64,000 nucleotides of DNA from Reyranella massiliensis 521 (GCF_000312425.1 NZ_HE997181.1:2053124-2117123); one strand, 5' to 3'; positions 55,877 to 64,000 are shown, counted from the first letter of the stretch. The notes: generated by a model from the letters alone, not told the origin. Numbers and translations are program-made.

Positions 55877-55905
55877 TTTATGTTGATATCAACGTATTAC
55901 GTCAA
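55877..55905 (-). promoter_or_regulatory. Probable promoter of the MarR gene
   Basis: On the minus strand TTGACG (55900-55905) and CATAAA (55877-55882) are separated by 17 bases. The -10 ends 6 bases before the MarR ATG, predicting a leaderless or nearly leaderless transcript. Confidence 0.5.
55879..55896. promoter_or_regulatory. Dyad GTTGATATCAAC, candidate MarR operator
   Basis: A perfect 12-bp palindrome (55882-55893) extends with one mismatch to 18 bp. It fills the spacer of the MarR promoter and lies 38 bases before the DUF1428 start, the expected place for a shared operator. Confidence 0.6.
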
Positions 55906-55933
55906 GCCCGTCCCAAAGCAGCAGGAGTAGAGC

Positions 55934-56647
55934 ATGTCCTACGTGAGCGGATTCGTTGTCGCTGTCCCCGCGGCCAACAAGGAGACCTATCGCAAGCACG
56001 CTGCTGAGGCGGCGCCCCTCTTCAAGGAATTCGGCGCGACTCGCATGGTCGAGGCCTGGGGCGACGACGTGCCGGATGGCAAAGTCACCGACTTCAAAGG
56101 CGCCGTGAAGGCCAAGCCGGACGAGGTCGTCGTTTTTTCGTGGCTCGAATTTCCCAGCAAGGAGGCGCACGACGCGGCGAACGCCAAGATGATGAGCGAC
56201 CCGCGCATGAAGGATATGGGCAGCAACATGCCCTTCGACGGCCAGCGCATGATTTATGGCGGCTTCGCCTCCCTGGTCGACGAGCGCGCGGCAGGCAAGA
56301 CGGGCTATGTCGACGGCTGCCTGATCCCGGTACCGGCCGGCAACAAGGAGGCCTATCGCGACATGGCAACGAAGACGGCAGCCATGTTCAAGGAATTCGG
56401 CGCCGTCCGCGTCGTCGAGGCCTGGGGCGACGCCGTGCCCGACGGCAAGGTCACCGATTTCAAGGGCGCGGTGAAGGCGACCGGCGACGAGCAGGTCGTC
56501 TATTCGTGGATCGAGTGGCCATCCAAGGAAGTACGCAATGCCGGCTGGGAAAAGATGATGGCCGATTCCCGCCTGCAGGGTCGGGCGATGCCCTTCGACG
56601 GCAAGCGCATGATCTACGGTGGCTTTGCCCCGATCCTCGACGTCTGA
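55934..56647 (+). CDS. Tandem DUF1428 protein
   Basis: A 237-residue protein consisting of two DUF1428 domains (about 1-117 and 123-237); most relatives have one. Each copy contains VEAWGDxVPDGKVTDFKGAV (residues 39-58 and 161-180) and MPFDGxRMIYGGFA (99-112 and 219-232). The spacing shows an internal duplication of about 120-122 residues. The fold resembles dimeric ferredoxin-like (EthD/YciI-like) proteins, so the fusion may be a covalent dimer. The role is unknown. Control by the divergent MarR gene is likely. AGGAG precedes ATG 55934. Confidence 0.85.
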   Translation: MSYVSGFVVAVPAANKETYRKHAAEAAPLFKEFGATRMVEAWGDDVPDGKVTDFKGAVKAKPDEVVVFSWLEFPSKEAHDAANAKMMSDPRMKDMGSNMPFDGQRMIYGGFASLVDERAAGKTGYVDGCLIPVPAGNKEAYRDMATKTAAMFKEFGAVRVVEAWGDAVPDGKVTDFKGAVKATGDEQVVYSWIEWPSKEVRNAGWEKMMADSRLQGRAMPFDGKRMIYGGFAPILDV

Positions 56648-56663
56648 GCCATGCTTCGTTTGG

Positions 56664-56691
56664 AACCGGGCGGTTCGGGAATCGCCCGGTT
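56664..56691 (+). terminator. Hairpin terminator after the DUF1428 gene
   Basis: AACCGGGCG (56664-56672) pairs perfectly with CGCCCGGTT (56683-56691) around a 10-base loop, 17 bases after the stop. The following T-run is short, so termination may be partial. Confidence 0.6.
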
Positions 56692-56836
56692 TCACACCTC
56701 GGCCCCTCCAATCGCTGTTCAAAACGATCCCCGAGGGCACACGCTGCTTGCCGTCGGGTGATGTCCCGCCTTAGCCTGCCATCAAGAACGCAACGACGTG
56801 CACAAGCGCGCGCGGGATGGAAAGGGCTTCAGCAGC

Positions 56837-57706
56837 ATGACCGACATTCAGTATTTGGCGCCGCAAACGCTCGACGAGGCCGTGCGTGCCTTCGCTGCCA
56901 GTTCGGGGAAGGGCCGGATCCTGGCCGGCGGCACCGATCTCCTGGTGCAGATGCGGGCCGGTACCGTGACGCCGCACACCATCATCGACATCAAGAAGAT
57001 CGCCGAGATGACCGCCATCGAGGAGACTGCCGGCGGCGGCTTTCGCATCGGCGCCGCCGTGGCCGGTGCGGTATTGCGGGAACATCCCCGGCTCAAGAAG
57101 GTCTGGCCGGGTGTCGTGGAGGCCGCGAACCTGATCGGTTCGACGCAGATCCAGGGCCGCGCCACGCCGGGCGGCAATCTCTGCAACGGTTCGCCGGCCG
57201 GCGACAGCGTGCCCGCCATGGTCGCGGCTGGTGCCGTCGTCACGATCCAGGGACCGAAGGGCCGGCGAGAGTTGCCCGTCGAAGCGGTTCCGAAGGGGCC
57301 GGGCCGTCTGAACGTCGAACCCGGCGAGATCGTCGTCAGCTTCACGCTGCCGACGCGTCCCAAGGGATCGAGTGATGCCTATCTGCGCATGATCCCGCGC
57401 ACCGAGATGGACATCGCCGTGGTGGGCTGCGGCGTCAGCCTGACCCTGGAGAAGGGCACCTGCGTCGCCGCCCGGGTCGGGCTGGGCGCGGTCGCGCCGA
57501 CCGTGCTGCTGGTCGAGGATGCCGCCAAGGCTCTCATCGGCTCCAAGCTCGACGAGGCGGCTCTCGACAAGGCTGCCAATGCCTGCCGCGCCGCCTGCCG
57601 TCCCATCGACGACAAGCGCGGCACCATCGCCTACCGCACCCAGATCGCGGGCGTGCTGCTGAAGCGCACCGCGGCCATTGCCGCCGAGCGCGCCAATAGC
57701 AACTGA
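56837..57706 (+). CDS. Xanthine-dehydrogenase-family FAD-binding subunit (CoxM-like)
   Basis: A 289-residue medium subunit that passes electrons from the [2Fe-2S] subunit to FAD. FAD-binding motifs are ILAGGTDLLVQMRAG (about 28-42) and RATPGGNLCNGSPAGDS (about 108-124). The C-terminal CO_deh_flav domain ends in IAYRTQIAGVLLKRTAA. ATG 56837 follows GAAAGGG. The S and L genes follow in order M-S-L with an 18-base gap and then an ATGA overlap, the same order as coxMSL. It probably forms an (LSM)2 enzyme in the cytoplasm. Confidence 0.93.
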   Translation: MTDIQYLAPQTLDEAVRAFAASSGKGRILAGGTDLLVQMRAGTVTPHTIIDIKKIAEMTAIEETAGGGFRIGAAVAGAVLREHPRLKKVWPGVVEAANLIGSTQIQGRATPGGNLCNGSPAGDSVPAMVAAGAVVTIQGPKGRRELPVEAVPKGPGRLNVEPGEIVVSFTLPTRPKGSSDAYLRMIPRTEMDIAVVGCGVSLTLEKGTCVAARVGLGAVAPTVLLVEDAAKALIGSKLDEAALDKAANACRAACRPIDDKRGTIAYRTQIAGVLLKRTAAIAAERANSN

Positions 57707-57724
57707 GATCGAGGAACGAAGAAC

Positions 57725-58204
57725 ATGGCCAAGCTGCACGTCTCCACCACCATCAACGGCGAACCGCAGGAATTCCTGTGCGACGCCGACCAGAGCATGC
57801 TCGATGTGCTGCGTGGGCCGCTCGGCCTCACCGGCAGCAAGGAGGGGTGCGGCTCGGGTGATTGCGGCGCCTGCTCGATCACACTGGACGGACGGCTCGT
57901 CTGCTCCTGCCTGATGCTGGCGGCTGAAGCCGAGGGCCGGCAGATCGGCACAATCGAAGGCATGGCGGGCGAGGAGCTTCATCCGCTGCAGACCAAGTTC
58001 CTCGAGATGGCGGCGCTCCAGTGCGGCATCTGCACGCCGGGCGTGTTGATGGCGGCGAAGTCGCTGCTCGAACGCAATCCCGATCCGACCGAGCACGAGG
58101 TCCGCTTCTGGCTGGCGGGCAATCTCTGCCGCTGCACGGGTTACGACAAGATCGTCCGCGCCGTGATGGAAACGGCTGCCGACATGAGGGGAGGCGCACG
58201 ATGA
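57725..58204 (+). CDS. Xanthine-dehydrogenase-family [2Fe-2S] subunit (CoxS-like)
   Basis: A 159-residue small subunit with two [2Fe-2S] clusters. The plant-ferredoxin-type cysteines are in KEGCGSGDCGACSITLDG and a following Cys at LVCSCL. The second cluster is in LQCGICTPGVLM and GNLCRCTGYDKIV. All eight ligands are present. It relays electrons from the Mo site to FAD. The stop overlaps the large-subunit start (ATGA). GAGGAACGAAGAAC precedes ATG 57725. Confidence 0.96.
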   Translation: MAKLHVSTTINGEPQEFLCDADQSMLDVLRGPLGLTGSKEGCGSGDCGACSITLDGRLVCSCLMLAAEAEGRQIGTIEGMAGEELHPLQTKFLEMAALQCGICTPGVLMAAKSLLERNPDPTEHEVRFWLAGNLCRCTGYDKIVRAVMETAADMRGGAR

Positions 58205-60498
58205 GCACCGCCACGACGACTACCGCGGGCACCACCGCAGGCGGCGACAACAAGTGGATCGGCAAGAGCACGATCCGCCCCGACGGCGCCGACAAGGTGA
58301 CGGGCCGCGCCGCCTATGCCGCCGACACGACCATGCCCGGCATGATCTGGGGCAAGGTACTGCGCAGCCCGCACCCGCATGCGCGCATCAAGTCTATCAA
58401 CACCGCCAAGGCGGAGGCCCATCCCGGCGTGAAGGCCGTGGTGACGGCCAAGGACATCGTCGACTTCCCGATCGCCAAGTCGGTGATGCTGGGCATCCAG
58501 GACATGCGCTGGATGTGCCGCAACGTCATGGCGCGAGAGAAGGCGCTGTTCGTCGGACATCCCGTCGCCGCGGTCGCCGCGACGTCGGAAAAGATCGCGG
58601 CCGAGGCCTGCAAGCTGATCGAGGTCGAGTACGAGGTGCTGCCCTTCGTGATCGACGTCGAGGAGGCAATGAAGCCCGGCGCGCCGATCCTGCACGACCA
58701 CATCACCTTCGAGGGCAAGCCGTCGAACATCGCGGGCAAGCTGGAGCACAAGCTCGGCGACGTGGGCGAGGGCTTCGCCAAGGCCGACGTGATTATCGAG
58801 CGTTCTTTCCGCACCCAGCCCGTACACCAAGGATACATTGAGCCGCATGCCTGCCTGGTCAGCGTCTCCGACGGCAAGGCTACGATCTGGAGTTCGAGCC
58901 AGGGCCAGTTCATGGTCCGCGCCATGTGCGCCTATCTGACGGGCATCCCGCAGAACGACATCCGCGCCATCCCCGCCGAGATCGGCGGCGGCTTCGGCGG
59001 CAAGACCATCGTCTATCTCGAACCCGTGGCGACGCTGCTGGCCAAGAAGTCCGGCCGTCCGGTCAAGATGGCGATGACGCGCACCGAGGTCTTCCATGCC
59101 TCGGGGCCGACCTCGGGCTCCTCCAGCAAGGTCAAGATCGGCGCGACCAAGGACGGCAAGATCGTCGCCGCCGAGGGGACCTTCCACCTGCAGGCCGGTG
59201 CGCTACCCGGCTCGCCGATCCGCGGCGCCGCGGGCTGTGCCTTCGCGCCCTACGACATTCCCAATGTCCACTCCGTTGGCTACGACGTCGTCTCCAACCG
59301 CTCCAAGGTCGCGGCCTATCGCGCTCCGGGCGCCCCGATCGGCGCCTATGCCGTGGAGTGCGTCATGGACGAGCTGGCCGAAGCGCTGAAAATGGATCCG
59401 CTGAAGTTCCGGCTCAAGAACGCCGCCAAGCAGGGGACCAAGGCAGCGCACGGTCCGACCTACCCAAGGATTGGCTTCGTCGAGACCATCGAACAGGCGA
59501 TCGACCACGCGCACTACAAGACGCCGCTGCCCAAGTCGAAGAACGGCATGCTGCACGGCCGTGGCGTTGCCAGCGGCTTCTGGTTCAATGCCGGGGGCGA
59601 GTCGAGCGCGCAGGTGAATGTCAACGAGGACGGCACGGTGGTGGTGATCACCGGCCATCCCGACATCGGCGGTAGCCGCGCGTCGACGGCCAACATCGTG
59701 GCCGAGGTGCTGGGCATCGACTATCGCAAGGTCTCGGTGCTGATCGGCGACACCAGCGTGATCGGCTTCAGCAACCTGACCGGCGGCAGCCGCGTCACCT
59801 ATGCCTCGGCGATGGTGGTCACGCAGTCGACCGAGAACGTGATCGGCCAGCTCAAGGCGCGCGCCGCCAAGATCTGGAAGATCGATCCTGACGCGGTGAT
59901 CTGGGAGAACGGCGAGGCGCGGCCGGCCGGCGACAATGCCGGCAAGTTCGAGCCGATGACCCTCGGCCAGCTCGCCGCCCAGGCCAATGCCACCGGCGGC
60001 CCGATCGGCGCCGGCACGCAGCTCAATACAACGGGCGCCGAAGGCGGCTTCGCCACGCACATCTGCGACGTCGAGGTCGATCCCGAACTCGGCATCGTAC
60101 GCGTGCTGCGCTACACCTCGTTCCAGGATGTCGGCCGCGCCATCCATCCGGGCTACGTCGAAGGCCAGATGCAGGGCGGCGCCGCCCAGGGAATCGGCTG
60201 GGCACTCAGCGAGGAATACATCTACGACAAGAACGGCAAGCTCGATAACCCGAGCTTCCTCGACTACCGCATGCCGGTGACCTCCGACCTGCCGATGCTC
60301 GACACGGTGATCATCGAAGTGCCGAACCCCAAGCATCCGCAAGGGGTGCGCGGCGTCGGCGAGGTGCCGCTGGTGCCGCCGCTCGCCGCCGTGTCGAACG
60401 CGATCCACAACGCGCTCGGCCAGCGCTTCTACAGCCTGCCCATGTCGCCGCCCAAGGTTCTGGCAGCGCTGGGGAGCAAGACGGCCAAGGCCGCCTAA
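58201..60498 (+). CDS. Xanthine-dehydrogenase-family molybdopterin-binding large subunit (CoxL-like)
   Basis: A 765-residue Mo subunit. It starts with KWIGKSTIRPDGADKVTGRA, has the cofactor loop EIGGGFGGKTIVYLEPVA and ends with the catalytic-Glu motif RGVGEVPLVPP. The active-site loop is KVAAYRAPGAPIGAY (about 369-383), not the AYxCSFR of form I CO dehydrogenase nor the AYRGAGR of form II. The enzyme therefore probably hydroxylates another substrate such as an aldehyde, N-heterocycle or aromatic acyl-CoA. The start ATG 58201 is set by the ATGA overlap with the small subunit. The maturation operon at 29318-35828 is the likely source of its cofactor. Confidence 0.93.
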   Translation: MSTATTTTAGTTAGGDNKWIGKSTIRPDGADKVTGRAAYAADTTMPGMIWGKVLRSPHPHARIKSINTAKAEAHPGVKAVVTAKDIVDFPIAKSVMLGIQDMRWMCRNVMAREKALFVGHPVAAVAATSEKIAAEACKLIEVEYEVLPFVIDVEEAMKPGAPILHDHITFEGKPSNIAGKLEHKLGDVGEGFAKADVIIERSFRTQPVHQGYIEPHACLVSVSDGKATIWSSSQGQFMVRAMCAYLTGIPQNDIRAIPAEIGGGFGGKTIVYLEPVATLLAKKSGRPVKMAMTRTEVFHASGPTSGSSSKVKIGATKDGKIVAAEGTFHLQAGALPGSPIRGAAGCAFAPYDIPNVHSVGYDVVSNRSKVAAYRAPGAPIGAYAVECVMDELAEALKMDPLKFRLKNAAKQGTKAAHGPTYPRIGFVETIEQAIDHAHYKTPLPKSKNGMLHGRGVASGFWFNAGGESSAQVNVNEDGTVVVITGHPDIGGSRASTANIVAEVLGIDYRKVSVLIGDTSVIGFSNLTGGSRVTYASAMVVTQSTENVIGQLKARAAKIWKIDPDAVIWENGEARPAGDNAGKFEPMTLGQLAAQANATGGPIGAGTQLNTTGAEGGFATHICDVEVDPELGIVRVLRYTSFQDVGRAIHPGYVEGQMQGGAAQGIGWALSEEYIYDKNGKLDNPSFLDYRMPVTSDLPMLDTVIIEVPNPKHPQGVRGVGEVPLVPPLAAVSNAIHNALGQRFYSLPMSPPKVLAALGSKTAKAA

Positions 60499-60514
60499 GG
60501 AAGGCAAGGAGACG

Positions 60515-62080
60515 CTAGCCGGCTGCGCGCAGCCGCAGCCGGTCGGCCATCCTCTCTGCGATCATGACCGTCGTGAAATGCGTGTTGGCGCGCACGACGG
60601 TCGGCATGACCGACGCGTCGATCACCCTGAGGCCGGTGCAGCCGATCACGCGACACTCCGGATCGACGACCGAACGCGGATCGTCGGCTGCGCCCATCCG
60701 GCAGGTACCGCTGGCATGCTGGGCGTCCGAGCATTCGGCGAACATCCAGTCCTCGAGTTCCTTCGGTGCGAACGGCTCGTCGATCGACCGGCCCGACATG
60801 CCGTAGTCGGCGCGGGTCGCGATCGCCTGGACATCGGGGTGGCGGGCGATCTCCTGCAACCGCATCACGCCGTCGCGCATGCGCAGATAATCGCTCTCGC
60901 TCGACAGCATGCGCTCGTCGACCTGCGGATCGATGGCGGGGTCGCGGCTCGCGATCCGCACCGTGCCTTCGCTGAACGCCTGGAACGCCGACACGGCCAG
61001 CCGCGCCAGCGCCGTCCCGCCGTCTGCCTCGGCCCGCAGGTTGCCTGCGATCATGATCATGTCGTTGACGCCGGCGCCCGCGAGGCCGGAGGAGTAGCGC
61101 ACGCAGCAATTGGTATGACGGTGCATCAAGGTGCTGACCCGCGCATCCTCGCGCAGGTGGAGCATCAGGCTGAGGATCGGATGGTCGAGCAGATGCTCGC
61201 CGACCGGACGGTCGGCCACGGTCTCGATGCCAAGCCGGTCAAGCACGGTCCTCGGGCCGATGCCGGAACGCTGCAGGATCGCCGGCGAATGAATCGCGCC
61301 GGCCGAGAGGATCACCTCGCGCCGCGCCCGCACGGTCCGCGTCTCGCCGCCGACCCGGACCGCGACACCGGAGACATGCGGGCGATTGCCCTCGAATTGC
61401 AGCGTATCGACCAGCGCCTGGCCCACGATCGTCAGGTTGCTCCGATGCCGTGCCGGCTCGAGATAGCCGTCGTTGGTGGAGATGCGCAGACCTGCGCGGC
61501 TGTTGATGGCGTAGGGCGAGGCGCCGGTGCCCTCGGGGGCGTTGTGATCCTCGCACCAGCCATAGCCCAGGCCGACTGCCGCCTTCATCAGAGCCCGGTC
61601 GGCGGGCCCCCAATCGTCGATCGGCGCGCGGTAGACGGGGATGGGCCCATCCTTGCCGTGATAGGGTTTGTCGCCGAAGTTCACGTCGCCTTCGAGCTTG
61701 CAGAAGTAGGGAAGGACCTCGTTCCAGCCCCAGCCGCGCGCGCCCTCGGCTTCCCAGTCGGCGAAATCCTCGGGGATGCCGCGGATCGCGATCTGCCCGT
61801 TGATGGTCGAACTGCCGCCGATTGCCCGGCCGCGCCACAGGAGCTTCGGCTCCTGCCGTTCGGTGCGCCGCGCCAGCAGCTTGGGCCAGCGATAGTTGTC
61901 GTCGCCGATGGCGCGCAGCGGGTTGGGGATGCGCAGGTGCGCCGGCGTCTCGGCGGTGCGGAAATCGAACCCGGCTTCCAGCAGCAGCACGCGGATCGCC
62001 GGATCTTCGGTGAGGCGCGCCGCCAGCACCGCACCTGCCGACCCGCCACCGATGATGATGTAATCGTACTCGCCGTCCAT
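60515..62080 (-). CDS. GMC family oxidoreductase
   Basis: A 521-residue flavoprotein of the glucose-methanol-choline family. The FAD motif is YDYIIIGGGSAGAVLAARL, then GRAIGGSSTINGQIAIRG (GMC signature 1) and EVILSAGAIHSPAILQRSGI (signature 2). The C-terminal ECSDAQHASGTCRMGAADDP carries the probable catalytic His, and VVRANTHFTTVMIAERMAD contains the second active-site position, where His replaces the more usual Asn-Pro pattern. It oxidises an unidentified alcohol. No signal peptide is seen. ATG 62080 was preferred to a longer frame with no homology at its start. It converges on the Mo subunit gene. Confidence 0.93.
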   Translation of the reverse strand: MDGEYDYIIIGGGSAGAVLAARLTEDPAIRVLLLEAGFDFRTAETPAHLRIPNPLRAIGDDNYRWPKLLARRTERQEPKLLWRGRAIGGSSTINGQIAIRGIPEDFADWEAEGARGWGWNEVLPYFCKLEGDVNFGDKPYHGKDGPIPVYRAPIDDWGPADRALMKAAVGLGYGWCEDHNAPEGTGASPYAINSRAGLRISTNDGYLEPARHRSNLTIVGQALVDTLQFEGNRPHVSGVAVRVGGETRTVRARREVILSAGAIHSPAILQRSGIGPRTVLDRLGIETVADRPVGEHLLDHPILSLMLHLREDARVSTLMHRHTNCCVRYSSGLAGAGVNDMIMIAGNLRAEADGGTALARLAVSAFQAFSEGTVRIASRDPAIDPQVDERMLSSESDYLRMRDGVMRLQEIARHPDVQAIATRADYGMSGRSIDEPFAPKELEDWMFAECSDAQHASGTCRMGAADDPRSVVDPECRVIGCTGLRVIDASVMPTVVRANTHFTTVMIAERMADRLRLRAAG

Positions 62081-62228
62081 GATTTGCCCGCACTCGTTCG
62101 ACGCAACCGGGTGCAGTCGATCATCTGGCACACGCGTTGACAAACGAATCGTGCGGCGGCCGGTGTTGAAGGCGATACAGGGGAAGGCCGGAGCGATTGC
62201 CGTTGCCATCGCGGCATGGGTCTCAGCA

Positions 62229-62318
62229 TGGCGGATGGGGTGGGATTCGAACCCACGGTGGGCGTGAACCCACGCCGGTTTTCAAGACCGGTGCCTTAAA
62301 CCACTCGGCCACCCATCC
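62229..62318 (-). tRNA. tRNA-Ser (anticodon TGA)
   Basis: A 90-base class II tRNA with acceptor stem GGATGGG/CCCATCC, anticodon loop CTTGAAA (TGA, reading UCA), a long variable arm (GCGTGGG with CCCACGC) and T-loop TTCGAAT. The CCA end is encoded (62229-62231). Confidence 0.97.
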
Positions 62319-62417
62319 GTGCCGGCGAGGTGTGCCTCGTTGCCTTAGAGTTTGCAAGATTTACCGGCAGTCAGGTATCCGTCGATAAAGCAAAACCAAC
62401 AGACGGGCCCCTCGATC

Positions 62418-63308
62418 ATGATCACCCGCAGAATGATGTGCGCCGGCGCTGCCCTGGCGCCCGTATCCGTCCTTTCGCCGCTGTCGGCGCAGGCGCAGTC
62501 GAGCGAGGCCCGGTTCGCGCAGTGGCTGCAGGGCGTGCGGCAGGAAGCGGCGCGCGCCGGAGTCGACAGTTCGACAATCGACCAGGCGCTAACAGGTATC
62601 CAGGAGATCCCACGGGTCATGGAACTCGCGCGCAACCAGCCCGAATTCAAGATGACCTGGGATCGTTACCAGGAGCTCGTGGTCTCGAATGAACGGATCA
62701 CGCGCGGCAAGGCGCTGCTGAAGGAAAACCGCGCGGCGATCGAGCGCTTCGCGGGGCCGGCCGGCCTGCCGCCCCAGGTCGTCGTGGCGCTGTGGGGCAT
62801 CGAGAGCAATTACGGCCAGCGGCTGGGCGACTTCGAGGTCGTGCCGGCGCTGGCGACGCTCACTTTCAACAACTTCCGCGCCAAGTTCTTCCGCCAGCAG
62901 CTGATTGCCGCGCTCAAGATCCTGTCGCAGGGCCATATCGGCCTGCATGCCATGAAGGGCTCGTGGGCCGGCGCCATGGGACAGTGCCAGTTCATTCCGA
63001 CCAGCTTCCTGGCCTATGCCGCCGACGGCGATGGCGACGGCCGCAAGGACATCTGGACCAACAAGCTCGACGTCTTCGCCTCGATCGTGAACTACCTCGC
63101 GCGGGTCGGCTGGCGGCCGGGGCTGCGCTGGGGCGACGAAGTGTCGGCCGGCAGCGGCGCCGGCGGGGGCGGCCGCATCGTGACGCCGGCCGGAGCGGGC
63201 GGCCCGACCTTCCGGACGACCGAGAATTTCAAGGTGATCCTGCGCTGGAACCAGTCCGATTTCTTCGCCCTGGCCGTGGGTCTGCTGTCGGATCGCATCG
63301 CCGCCTGA
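62418..63308 (+). CDS. Lytic murein transglycosylase, MltB family
   Basis: A 296-residue exported transglycosylase. The N-terminus MITRRMMCAGAALAPVSVLS with PLSAQAQ is a signal peptide, with no lipobox, so the enzyme is soluble in the periplasm. The catalytic Glu is E129 in VALWGIESNYGQRLG. GSWAGAMGQCQFIPTSFLAY and ADGDGDGRKDIW (a Ca-binding-like Asp cluster) are family features. A C-terminal insertion rich in Gly (SAGSGAGGGGRI) is unusual. It cleaves peptidoglycan glycan strands to 1,6-anhydro products. rlpA follows 68 bases later, a second cell-wall gene. Confidence 0.93.
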   Translation: MITRRMMCAGAALAPVSVLSPLSAQAQSSEARFAQWLQGVRQEAARAGVDSSTIDQALTGIQEIPRVMELARNQPEFKMTWDRYQELVVSNERITRGKALLKENRAAIERFAGPAGLPPQVVVALWGIESNYGQRLGDFEVVPALATLTFNNFRAKFFRQQLIAALKILSQGHIGLHAMKGSWAGAMGQCQFIPTSFLAYAADGDGDGRKDIWTNKLDVFASIVNYLARVGWRPGLRWGDEVSAGSGAGGGGRIVTPAGAGGPTFRTTENFKVILRWNQSDFFALAVGLLSDRIAA

Positions 63309-63310
63309 TC

Positions 63311-63340
63311 GAGCGCCCGGGAGATGCTTCAACGGCGCTC
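63311..63340 (+). terminator. Weak hairpin between the transglycosylase gene and rlpA
   Basis: GAGCGCC (63311-63317) pairs with GGCGCTC (63334-63340) around a 16-base loop. No U-tract follows, so it may only attenuate transcription. Confidence 0.3.
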
Positions 63341-63376
63341 CTCTAGTGCTGCAAGATGATGTATGATGCGAGAGAA

Positions 63377-64000
63377 ATGGCGCTAACCTTAGAAATATCA
63401 GCATCTTCGGCCGCCAAGCTTGCCCGGTTCGCGGGGCTGGCGGCTTTGCTGGCGAGTCTCGCAGCCTGCGGCTCGTCCGGCAGCAAAGGCGGGGGTGGCG
63501 GCGCAAGCGTCACCCAGCGCGGAACCTACAAGGTGGGCAAGCCCTACAAGATCGACGGCACGACCTACACGCCGCGCGAGGAATTCAATTACACGGAGAC
63601 CGGCGTCGCCTCCTGGTACGGGCCGGGGTTCCACACCAAGGCGACGGCCAACGGGGAGCGCTACGACCAGTCCGATCGTACCGCCGCGCACCGCACCCTG
63701 CAGATGCCGGCCATCGTACGCGTGACCAACCTCGAAAACGGCATGTCGACGGTGGTCCGGATCAACGATCGCGGGCCGTTCGCCCGCAACCGCATCATCG
63801 ACCTTTCCCGCACGGCGGCGCAGGAACTCGACATCATCCGTGCGGGTACCGCACGGGTGCGGGTAGAGCAGCTCCCGCAGGAGAGCATGGCGGTCAAGGA
63901 CGTGGCCCTCGGCGGCGGTGGTCCGGACGAGCAGCATCAGGCGCTGGCCGCGCTCGCTTCGGGCCAACGCAGTGCACCTGCTGCCGCACCGGCAGCCGTA
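63377..64000 (+). CDS. rlpA: Septal ring lytic transglycosylase RlpA (3' end beyond window)
   Basis: The first 208 residues of a lipoprotein. A signal ends in the lipobox SLAAC, with C31 as lipidated residue. The double-psi beta-barrel domain is at about 72-160, with VASWYGPGFHTKATANGERY and VVRINDRGPFARNRIIDLS. E94, H105 and D131 match in spacing the catalytic positions E120, H131 and D157 of Pseudomonas RlpA, which cleaves peptide-free glycan strands at the septum. The C-terminal SPOR domain is expected beyond the window edge; an Ala/Pro linker begins at the cut. GAGAG precedes ATG 63377. Confidence 0.92.
   Translation, partial: MALTLEISASSAAKLARFAGLAALLASLAACGSSGSKGGGGGASVTQRGTYKVGKPYKIDGTTYTPREEFNYTETGVASWYGPGFHTKATANGERYDQSDRTAAHRTLQMPAIVRVTNLENGMSTVVRINDRGPFARNRIIDLSRTAAQELDIIRAGTARVRVEQLPQESMAVKDVALGGGGPDEQHQALAALASGQRSAPAAAPAAV

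Noticed and set aside
56837..60498. Calling the M-S-L genes a carbon monoxide dehydrogenase
   Set aside because: The large subunit lacks the AYxCSFR and AYRGAGR signatures; only family membership can be supported.

Overview
The window is a 64 kb stretch of a GC-rich alphaproteobacterial chromosome. The evidence for that placement is the gene order pcm-like, tolC, popZ, valS, the order recG, sdhE, mfd, a PopZ polar organiser, and an alphaproteobacterial-type IlvD. Three orphan Bug/TctC substrate-binding proteins, CaiB/BaiF, TauD and Rieske oxygenase genes suggest a metabolically versatile soil or water organism. A Reyranella-like or other Rhodospirillales/Hyphomicrobiales member is my inference only. 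I see no phage, insertion sequence, CRISPR array or plasmid signature, and no stretch over 300 bases lacks a gene.

Layout. 1-720: the 5' part of a NUDIX hydrolase, then a tRNA-Cys/tRNA-Asn unit with its own promoter and terminator. 722-6272: pcm-like, tolC and popZ, a terminator, then valS. 6302-11703: an FkbM methyltransferase, then a minus-strand operon (DMT permease, CoA-transferase, thiolase-like protein, PhyH dioxygenase). 11814-18173: DUF350 protein, trypsin-like protease, ilvD, Bug protein, Rieske oxygenase, pyrD. 18228-23889: a secreted unknown, parE, YciA-type thioesterase, DUF1007 protein, a NicO-type Ni/Co permease and a DMT permease. 23918-29210: PrpB-like lyase, TauD-like dioxygenase, Bug protein, amidase and SDR.

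29318-35828 is a tightly coupled accessory operon for a xanthine-dehydrogenase-family molybdenum hydroxylase: MoxR ATPase, VWA protein, split XdhC, a molybdopterin-binding/nucleotidyltransferase fusion, a cysteine desulfurase and a SufU-like scaffold. The likely client enzyme (FAD, 2Fe-2S and Mo subunits) is 21 kb away at 56837-60498. Its large subunit lacks the published CO-dehydrogenase active-site signatures, so the substrate is unknown.

35901-43856: a DUF4139 protein, recG, sdhE and mfd. 43744-51564: a TetR regulator with a histone-H1-like tail that runs antisense into mfd and has a 35-bp palindrome at its start; FrnE-like oxidoreductase; an MFS permease that appears to start at CTG; two SDRs; a YciI protein; a D-threonine-aldolase-like enzyme; a CYTH protein; and a ThDP enzyme. 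51726-56647: a Bug protein, a large TPR protein, and a MarR regulator divergent from a tandem DUF1428 protein. 60515-64000: a GMC oxidoreductase, tRNA-Ser, an MltB-like transglycosylase and the start of rlpA.

Many neighbouring genes overlap by ATGA, GTGA or TAGTG junctions. This fixes many start codons and supports the operons described.
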